Assembly (NCBI GenBank): GCA_003648875.1
Contig: QMQC01000026.1
Coordinates: 1 to 11,522 of the forward strand
Source of the DNA: Actinomycetota bacterium
Lineage (GTDB): Bacteria; Actinomycetota; Acidimicrobiia; Spongiisociales; UBA5794
Direction of reading: 5' to 3'
Length of the DNA: 11,522 bases
Part shown: positions 6,512-11,522 of the stretch, one piece after another
Numbering within the stretch: the stretch's first letter is position 1
Layout: every line of letters starts with the position of its first letter
The notes under the pieces: generated by a model
The model's database searches: none
The model's input: only the letters and a program-made list of their open reading frames with translations
Told to the model about the DNA's origin: nothing
Position numbers and translations under genes: made by a program

Positions 6512-7916
6512 ACTCACCAAGCGCGAACGAATGAAGATGGAACGCACAGACATGCCCATGCGTGACGCCTGTGATCGGGCCACCGACTTCGAGGAGGTGA
6601 ACCTCGGGTACACGAGCGCCATGGCAGTGCTCGAGGCATCCCGGTGCATCGAGTGCAAACGTGCCGTCTGCATCGACGGCTGTCCGGTGGGCATCAGGAT
6701 CGACGATTTCCTCAGGTATGTTGCCGAAGGCGACATCGCATCGGCGGCGGCAGTGATCCACGAGGACAACCTCTTCCCCGCGATCTGTGGCCGCGTCTGT
6801 CCGCAGGAGAGTCAGTGCGAGGGCGCGTGTGTGCTTGACAAGAAGGGCCGACCCATCGCAATCGGTCACCTGGAGCGGTTCGTTGCCGACCGGGAGAGAA
6901 CACGCTCACTCACCGAGCCCCCACGGCTCACGCCACCAACCGACCGCAAAGTAGCGGTCATCGGCTCCGGACCCGCCGGCCTCGCCTGTGCAGGTGATCT
7001 CGCCAGGGAGGGCCACGCGGTGACGGTTTTCGAGGCTCTGCACGAACTTGGCGGCGTGCTGGTGTACGGCATTCCGGAGTTCCGGCTCCCGAAGGAGATC
7101 GTTGCTTCAGAGATCAGCCGTCTCGAGAAGAGAGGTGTTCGCTTCGAGACGGACGTACTCATCGGGTCTGGCACCACGCTCGAGGAACTCACGAGCGAAG
7201 AAGGCTTCGATGCTGTGTTCATAGGCACGGGCGCGGGACTCCCACGCTTCCCTGGGATCGAGGGCGAGGAACTCATCGGGGTATATTCCGCGAACGAGTT
7301 CCTGACACGAGTGAATCTCATGAAGGCACACGAATCTGAAAGTGAGACACCCGTCTATGACCTCTACGGCCGATCCGTCGTAGTGATCGGAGGAGGCAAC
7401 ACGGCAGTGGACGCTGCAAGGACATCCCTCAGGCTGGGGGCTGACCCGGTGAAGATGCTCTACCGGCGGTCGGACTCTGAGATGCCTGCGAGGAGGGAGG
7501 AGATCGAGCACGCCATCGAGGAAGGCGTCGAGATCCGCTATCTCGTGGCACCGACTTCGTTCAATGGTGTCGACGGTTGGCTCGAGAGCGTCACGATCCA
7601 AGAGATGCGACTCGGTGAACCGGATGAGAGCGGCAGGGCGCGCCCCGAAGCCATCAAGGGCGCCTTCGAGACGATCGAGGCCGCTGTTGCGATCATCGCC
7701 ATCGGCAACTCGCCGAACCCTGTGCTCACGCGCTCGACACCCGATCTCGCAACGACGAAGTGGGGCACGATCGAGGTGGACGAGGGCACAGGCGAGACTT
7801 CGATCCCCGGCGTCTTCGCTGGAGGCGACATCACGACCGGTGGAGCAACGGTGATCCTCGCCCTGGGTGCCGGACGCAAAGCCGCCGCCGCCATCAACGA
7901 GTACCTCGTCTCGTAG
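6504..7916 (+). CDS. nfnB: NfnB-like subunit: glutamate-synthase-small-chain-type FAD/Fe-S oxidoreductase (NADP(H) side)
   Basis: A 470-residue flavoprotein homologous to the GltD small subunit of glutamate synthase, often annotated 'NADPH-dependent glutamate synthase'. Next to nfnA it is best read as NfnB, holding an FAD, two [4Fe-4S] clusters and an NADP(H) site. Seen: N-terminus MPELTKRERMKMERTDMPMR; Cys48, Cys51, Cys56, Cys60 (RCIECKRAVCIDGCP); Cys95, Cys99, Cys105, Cys109 (ICGRVCPQESQCEGAC) with Glu102, a candidate for the Glu ligand reported for one Nfn cluster; FAD loop GSGPAGLACAGDLA (~154-167); ELGGVLVYGIPEFRLPK; second nucleotide loop VVVIGGGNTAVDAAR (~292-306) with YRRSDSEMPARREE, typical of NADP(H) binding; C-terminal FAGGDITTGGATVILALGAGRKAA. 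The start is set by a GGAGG site. A true GltB large subunit is not in the window. Whether the enzyme bifurcates or works as a simple transhydrogenase cannot be told from sequence. Confidence 0.92.
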   Translation: MPELTKRERMKMERTDMPMRDACDRATDFEEVNLGYTSAMAVLEASRCIECKRAVCIDGCPVGIRIDDFLRYVAEGDIASAAAVIHEDNLFPAICGRVCPQESQCEGACVLDKKGRPIAIGHLERFVADRERTRSLTEPPRLTPPTDRKVAVIGSGPAGLACAGDLAREGHAVTVFEALHELGGVLVYGIPEFRLPKEIVASEISRLEKRGVRFETDVLIGSGTTLEELTSEEGFDAVFIGTGAGLPRFPGIEGEELIGVYSANEFLTRVNLMKAHESESETPVYDLYGRSVVVIGGGNTAVDAARTSLRLGADPVKMLYRRSDSEMPARREEIEHAIEEGVEIRYLVAPTSFNGVDGWLESVTIQEMRLGEPDESGRARPEAIKGAFETIEAAVAIIAIGNSPNPVLTRSTPDLATTKWGTIEVDEGTGETSIPGVFAGGDITTGGATVILALGAGRKAAAAINEYLVS

Positions 7917-8265
7917 GTATAGAACTGACGGATCCTGGAACTCCCGACCCCGCAGCATGCACGTACCCTCGACCGTCGCTAGCAGGGACAGACCGAACAA
8001 CGTCGACATCGGAATCGCGGGCAAGGGACGCCAACCAGTCAAACTCGATGTCGACGTCGGTGTCCGAGTGCTCCTGGTGGAGATCAACGCGAAGTGCGAA
8101 GGGTCCTTCGCCTGTATCGACGCGAAAGATGACGTTCGTGAAGCCATCTACGAGCCTCAATCTCAGCGCGTCGATCGGGTACTCCTTGAGGGCCTCGACC
8201 GCCAACGATCGCAGGCGCCTGATCTGCCCCGCTTCGGTGAGGTTGCCCCATGCCAGGACCGTCAT
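7894..8265 (-). pseudogene. Truncated N-terminal fragment of a phosphotransferase (APH/SrkA/homoserine-kinase-II-like kinase fold)
   Basis: The frame (ATG at 8265, with a GTG just before at 8268) encodes about 123 residues. The first ~105 read as the N-lobe of the APH superfamily: LVDGFTNVIFRVDTGEGPFALRVD (glycine-rich-like strand pair and the strand with Arg in place of the usual lysine environment), an acidic helix EFDWLASLARDSDVDVVRSVP, then the DGRGYVHAAGSGVPGS turn that in full-length relatives leads to the hinge (LFRW-like). At that point similarity ends. A short unrelated tail (SSIPTRRGTR) runs to a TGA inside the 3' end of nfnB. The whole C-lobe, with the catalytic HGD..xxN and the Mg-binding Asp, is absent, so the product cannot be an active kinase. 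It starts 21 bases after the flippase gene ends, so it was probably its operon partner. Codon use still looks coding, hence a recent truncation or, less likely, an assembly join. Confidence 0.7.
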
Positions 8266-8286
8266 CACAATTCTTTCGCATAGCCG

Positions 8287-9354
8287 TCAGCCTGTGGCGG
8301 CGGTCGCCTTCGAATTGCCTCGACGCCAAACGAGAAGTGCGCCTGCACCGATGAATACCTGCGGGAAGTAGGTCGCAGCTCTCCAGATGAGAGTTGCCGC
8401 AAGCGCATCGTCGTTTGCGAGGCCGAACGTCGTGAGCAACGCGGTGATGATCGCATCAGTTGTCCCAAGGCCGCCTGGAGGCACGGGTATGAAGGTCGCC
8501 AGCCGTCCGAATGCGAACGCAGCGAACGCCTCGAACAGCGATACAGGACCACTGAACCCACCCTGGAGGGCGACGACCCCCAGGTAGAGGATCGAAAACT
8601 GGGCAAGTTGCTGACCGACATTTGCAAGGGTGATGAGCAACCAGCGATCGGCAACGACGTCCACGATGGATGACCGGAACTCGACGACCGCCTCCTCAGT
8701 GTCGAAATCGATCTTCCGCCGCACAACCCTGGCGCCTCGTTGGATGATTCGGTCCCCCAACCGACCGATCTTCCGGGCTAGATCCTCGCTCCGCAGGACG
8801 AGGACCAACACGACGATCATCGTTATCACCACTGCAGCTGCGATCAGGGTCACTGTTGCGGCCTCGCTGCTGCTCTGACCGGTCCAGACCAGCGCGATCA
8901 GGCCGATGACGGGAAAGGACAGCGTCACGAGGGTGTTCCATACGCTCGTTATCCCGATCGTTGCCGTGACCGGTGCAGCGGCGTAGCCATAGCTCGAGAG
9001 CATCCCGTACTGAACAGCGAGTCCAAAGGCTCCTCCGGCAGGGACGACATTCGAGATCATGAACGACGTCTGTCGTGTGAGGAATGCCGGCTTGTACTTC
9101 AAGCCGGGAAGCGCAGCCTGGAAGGGGAACACGTAGATGATGATCATGCCGACGGTGGCCAGAGCGATGAGAGCCAGGTGGCTCTTCGACATGTTCTGCA
9201 CGGCCTCCCACGCAGCTCCATAGTCGCCGAACTTCGGTAGTACAACTGCGAACACAAGGACCAAGATCCCAACGGTCAAGATCGATGCGACGATCTGCTG
9301 CCTTCCAAACTTCGGCCCCACCGGCGTCTCGGGTGGTGGCACAGGATCTGTCAT
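8287..9354 (-). CDS. Flippase-like / lysylphosphatidylglycerol-synthase TM-domain integral membrane protein (PF03706-type, UPF0104)
   Basis: A 355-residue membrane protein resembling the membrane half of MprF and AglD-type proteins. Members without the soluble synthase domain are thought to act on lipids or polyprenyl-linked sugars, but this one's substrate is unknown. Seen: short Pro-rich cytosolic N-terminus (TDPVPPPETPVGP), hydrophobic segments IVASILTVGILVLVFAVVLP and LIALATVGMIIIYVFPFQAA, the family block ISNVVPAGGAFGLAVQYGML, further spans VWNTLVTLSFPVIGLIALVW and TLIAAAVVITMIVVLVLVL, a charged loop rich in Arg (RKIGRLGDRIIQRGARVVRRK), then FGRLATFIPVPPGGLGTTDA, the conserved family signature, and a last span before a basic tail. 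I chose the ATG at 9354 because AAAGG lies 10 bases upstream. A GTG at 9384 would add ten residues without a good ribosome site. It is followed by the truncated kinase on the same strand and divergent from the LAL-type regulator. Confidence 0.88.
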   Translation of the reverse strand: MTDPVPPPETPVGPKFGRQQIVASILTVGILVLVFAVVLPKFGDYGAAWEAVQNMSKSHLALIALATVGMIIIYVFPFQAALPGLKYKPAFLTRQTSFMISNVVPAGGAFGLAVQYGMLSSYGYAAAPVTATIGITSVWNTLVTLSFPVIGLIALVWTGQSSSEAATVTLIAAAVVITMIVVLVLVLRSEDLARKIGRLGDRIIQRGARVVRRKIDFDTEEAVVEFRSSIVDVVADRWLLITLANVGQQLAQFSILYLGVVALQGGFSGPVSLFEAFAAFAFGRLATFIPVPPGGLGTTDAIITALLTTFGLANDDALAATLIWRAATYFPQVFIGAGALLVWRRGNSKATAATG

Positions 9355-9364
9355 CGGGTGTTGG

Positions 9365-9376
9365 CCTTTCGAAAGG
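9365..9376. repeat. 12-bp perfect palindrome in the leader of the flippase gene
   Basis: CCTTTCGAAAGG is its own reverse complement. It covers the AAAGG that serves as the likely ribosome site of the flippase gene, 10 to 21 bases before its ATG on the minus strand. It may be an operator half-site pair or chance. Confidence 0.35.
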
Positions 9377-9389
9377 GATCTCACGGTAC

Positions 9390-9408
9390 ACCAACGCCAA
9401 CCACCAAC
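9390..9408 (+). promoter_or_regulatory. Cluster of three RCCAAC boxes in the divergent control region (possible operator)
   Basis: ACCAAC (9390-9395), GCCAAC (9396-9401) and ACCAAC (9403-9408) stand almost head to tail between the two divergent genes. An inverted copy, GTTGGC, lies at 9360-9365. GTGTTGG (9358-9364) and CCAACAC (9404-9410) form a 7-bp inverted pair. Such iterated boxes can be regulator sites. No family consensus is recognised, so the role is inference. Confidence 0.3.
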
Positions 9409-9432
9409 ACACAGGTCCTATATGCTGCTTGC

Positions 9433-9438
9433 GGGAGG
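9433..9438 (+). promoter_or_regulatory. Shine-Dalgarno site of the AAA-ATPase regulator, with a three-codon leader frame
   Basis: GGGAGG lies 12 bases before the ATG at 9451, rather far, but only 4 bases before another ATG at 9443 that reads Met-Pro-Ala-stop. Its TGA (9452-9454) overlaps the regulator's ATG as ATGA. Translation of the regulator may be coupled to this minicistron, or the spacing may simply be loose. No other start codon lies in frame in the 40 bases upstream. Confidence 0.4.
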
Positions 9439-9450
9439 CGGCATGCCAGC

Positions 9451-11522
9451 ATGATCCTTGAGAGAGACGCCGAGCTGGCGAAACTCGCGGGGCTTGTCGA
9501 CGACACGGAGTCGTTTGGCGGGCGCGTGGTTCTGGTTCGAGGTGAGGCAGGGATCGGCAAGACCACGCTGATCAATCGCTTCCTGAGCAACTCACAGGAC
9601 CGTGCACACACGCTCATGGGGGCGTGCGACGATCTGCTCACACCGCAGCCGCTTGGACCGATCTGGGACATCGCACGAACGGACTCGTCCTTGGTGCAGC
9701 CGCTGTCCGATGGCGATCGAAGATCGGTTATGGAGACGGTCCTCGATCTCCTCTCGCGTTCGCTGCGTCCAACGGTGCTCGTCCTCGAGGACACGCAGTG
9801 GGCAGACGAGGCAACGCTCGACCTCATCACGTTCCTCGGGCGACGCATCGCACGCACAAACGGACTTCTGATCCTCACGTATCGCGACGTCGAAGTCGAC
9901 GCCGATCATCCCCTGCGACAAGTCATAGGCGAACTCCCGCCACAGAACCTCGTTCGGATATCACTCAGTCGACTCTCAGCCGAGGCCGTCGCTTCGATGG
10001 TCGAGGACGAATCGTTCGATTTCGACGAGGTGCTCGCTCTCACAAGCGGCAATCCGCTATTCGTGACGGAGATCTTGGCATCAGGGGTCACGGCCGTGCC
10101 CTTGTCGGTCAGAGACGCTGTACTTGCAAGAGCGTCGCGGCTCTCACACGAGGCCAGACGGGTACTTGATCTTGTATCTGTCGTTCCCGGGGAAGTCGAG
10201 AGATCGCTCGTCGATGAGACCACCCAGCCGACCGACGATCAGCTCGCTGAGAGTGTGCGCCAAGGTCTGCTCCGGTTCGATGACGACACATTGTCGTTCC
10301 CTCACGATCTCCAGCGAAGGGCGATCGAATCATCATTGACGTCAGCTGAGCGACAGAGCCTCAATCAGCAAGTGCTTGACCTGCTGGGCAAGACGGCTGA
10401 CCCTGCCAGACTCGTCCACCACGCCAGAGAGGCCAACGACATCGACGCGATGGTTGAGTTCGCTCCACTGGCGGCCAGAGCAGCGATGGCGATCGAGAGC
10501 ACAAAGGAGGCAGTCGCCCACTTCCGAACGCTCGAGCCGTTCCTTGATCGGATCGATGTCGGCGAACGAGCGGCCATCCTCGATGACTGGGGAAGAGAGG
10601 AGCACTATCTCGACAACAAGGACGCTGTCGAGATATTCGATCGAGCGATCGAGCTTCGCCGATTGGCCGGCGATGACCGCGAGCTGGCGAGGACACTGAC
10701 AACGGCCGCTCGCGTCAACAGACTATTCGCACATCCGCAGAAGTCCCTCGACTATGCAGCCGAGTCGGTCGCGATTCTCGGCCCACTCGGTCCAAGTACG
10801 GACTTGGCGAGGTCGGAGAGTCTCCGGGCGTTCCTGGAGTGGATCTACTCGGACAAGGACGCAGCGATCCTGGAACTCGTCAACCAGGCCATGGCCACCG
10901 CCGAAGCGGTCGATGATGACGAAGCCATGATGCACGCTCTGAATATCAAGGGGAATCTCATCCACAGCCACGGAGACATAGGTGGAATGTCTTTGATCGA
11001 GGAGGCTCACGAACGGGCAGCACATGCCGGCGATCGCTGGGGCCAGATCATTGCATTGAAGACCATGGCCGGGATGTCTGGAGATATGCGCGACGTAGGA
11101 CGAGCAACTGACTTCGCACAGCGGGCCCGTGATACGGCAGCTCGATATGAGATTCGAGCGCTCGAGGTCGACGGACAGGCGATGTACTCAGAGTTCCTGC
11201 TGTGGAAGGGCGAGTGGGCTGCGGCCGAGGACGCAGCAACGGAAACGCTCGGATCGAACCCCACGGTGGAAACGCTGGCATGGCGCGTGCTCGGATCGAT
11301 CCAAGCGCGACGAGGCCGGGGTGAAGCGCGAACAGCGATCCTCCGCATGTGGGAATTCGCTCTTCCGGCGGAGGGTCTGACCGTGCTTGATACTGCTGCT
11401 GCGGCGCTGGCAGAGTACATCTGGCTGTCTGAAGACAGGGACTCCGAGATTATCGAGCGCCTCGAGAAGGTGTTGGCTGAGGGTATCGCCAAAGGCACGC
11501 CATGGCCGAGCGGGGCGTTTGC
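9451..11522 (+). CDS. Large AAA-ATPase transcriptional regulator, LuxR/LAL (MalT-like) type, 3' truncated by window edge
   Basis: One uninterrupted frame of 690 codons runs from the ATG at 9451 off the right edge. N-terminal AAA_16-type STAND ATPase: RDAELAKL entry motif, Walker A GEAGIGKTTL (Gly31-Thr38, Lys37), Walker B VLVLEDTQWAD (~108-119), sensor-like TYRDVEVDADHPLRQVIGELP, the winged-helix approach LTSGNPLFVTEIL, then VPLSVRDAVLARASRLS. These are hallmarks of the LAL regulators. From about residue 300 on the protein is helical and repeat-like, rich in Ala, Glu and Arg (for example AHERAAHAGDRWGQIIALKTMA and AWRVLGSIQARRGRGEARTA), consistent with TPR-like sensor repeats. A C-terminal LuxR helix-turn-helix is expected but lies outside the window. 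An adenylate-cyclase-associated or HTH-less ATPase is the alternative. It is divergent from the flippase operon, so that operon is a natural target. Gene start and frame are secure. Confidence 0.88.
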   Translation, partial: MILERDAELAKLAGLVDDTESFGGRVVLVRGEAGIGKTTLINRFLSNSQDRAHTLMGACDDLLTPQPLGPIWDIARTDSSLVQPLSDGDRRSVMETVLDLLSRSLRPTVLVLEDTQWADEATLDLITFLGRRIARTNGLLILTYRDVEVDADHPLRQVIGELPPQNLVRISLSRLSAEAVASMVEDESFDFDEVLALTSGNPLFVTEILASGVTAVPLSVRDAVLARASRLSHEARRVLDLVSVVPGEVERSLVDETTQPTDDQLAESVRQGLLRFDDDTLSFPHDLQRRAIESSLTSAERQSLNQQVLDLLGKTADPARLVHHAREANDIDAMVEFAPLAARAAMAIESTKEAVAHFRTLEPFLDRIDVGERAAILDDWGREEHYLDNKDAVEIFDRAIELRRLAGDDRELARTLTTAARVNRLFAHPQKSLDYAAESVAILGPLGPSTDLARSESLRAFLEWIYSDKDAAILELVNQAMATAEAVDDDEAMMHALNIKGNLIHSHGDIGGMSLIEEAHERAAHAGDRWGQIIALKTMAGMSGDMRDVGRATDFAQRARDTAARYEIRALEVDGQAMYSEFLLWKGEWAAAEDAATETLGSNPTVETLAWRVLGSIQARRGRGEARTAILRMWEFALPAEGLTVLDTAAAALAEYIWLSEDRDSEIIERLEKVLAEGIAKGTPWPSGAF

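Noticed and set aside
5666..6769. Minus-strand open frame of 367 codons opposite nfnA and the start of nfnB
   Set aside because: It lies fully antisense to well-supported genes. Its translation is rich in Ser, Arg and His with no recognisable domain or ribosome site, as expected for a shadow frame in GC-rich coding DNA.
6504..7916. Reading nfnB as the small subunit of glutamate synthase (gltD)
   Set aside because: No gltB is adjacent and the partner gene has the Nfn-type Asp/Cys cluster motif. GltD remains possible only if a gltB elsewhere uses it.
7107..8147. Minus-strand open frame of 346 codons opposite nfnB and overlapping the kinase remnant, considered as the missing kinase C-lobe reached by frameshift
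   Set aside because: No HGD..N or Mg-binding Asp motif is present and most of it mirrors nfnB codons, so it neither completes the kinase nor looks like a gene.

Overview
This window is a GC-rich stretch (roughly 60% by eye) from a bacterium that I would place, tentatively, among deep-branching Actinobacteria such as Acidimicrobiia. The reasons are the codon use, promoter-like TAnnnT boxes placed for leaderless transcripts, a large AAA-ATPase regulator of the LuxR/LAL kind common in Actinobacteria, and the sequence style of the enzymes. No 16S or other marker is present, so the placement is inference.

Left and middle (1-7916, all + strand) carry central carbon, amino-acid and redox metabolism. 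In order they are: the C-terminal three quarters of pyruvate phosphate dikinase (entering from the left edge), a strong inverted repeat, an AI-2E-family membrane permease, the threonine-to-glycine pair kbl-tdh (stop and start share one base), and the two subunits of an NfnAB-type NADH-dependent ferredoxin:NADP+ oxidoreductase (8-base overlap). Threonine breakdown gives glycine, acetyl-CoA and NADH. NfnAB would exchange electrons among NADH, ferredoxin and NADP+. PPDK interconverts pyruvate and PEP. Together the segment looks like a carbon/redox module, although only the kbl-tdh and nfnA-nfnB pairs are tightly coupled.

Right part (7894-11522) is different. A minus-strand pair consists of a flippase-like/LPG-synthase-TM-domain membrane protein followed by an N-terminal fragment of an aminoglycoside phosphotransferase/SrkA-like kinase. 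The fragment is cut off after about 100 residues and its stop lies inside the end of nfnB, which suggests a deletion junction. Divergent from these is a long regulator with an N-terminal AAA_16 ATPase and a helical-repeat region. It is open to the right edge, so its C-terminal output domain cannot be seen. The 96-bp divergent control region holds four RCCAAC-type boxes and a 12-bp palindrome.

I found no tRNA, rRNA, CRISPR array, insertion sequence or phage gene, and no convincing new multi-gene system. The points most worth a second look are the truncated kinase remnant, the repeated leaderless-promoter layout, and the divergent regulator/flippase control region. No stretch longer than 300 bases lacks a gene.
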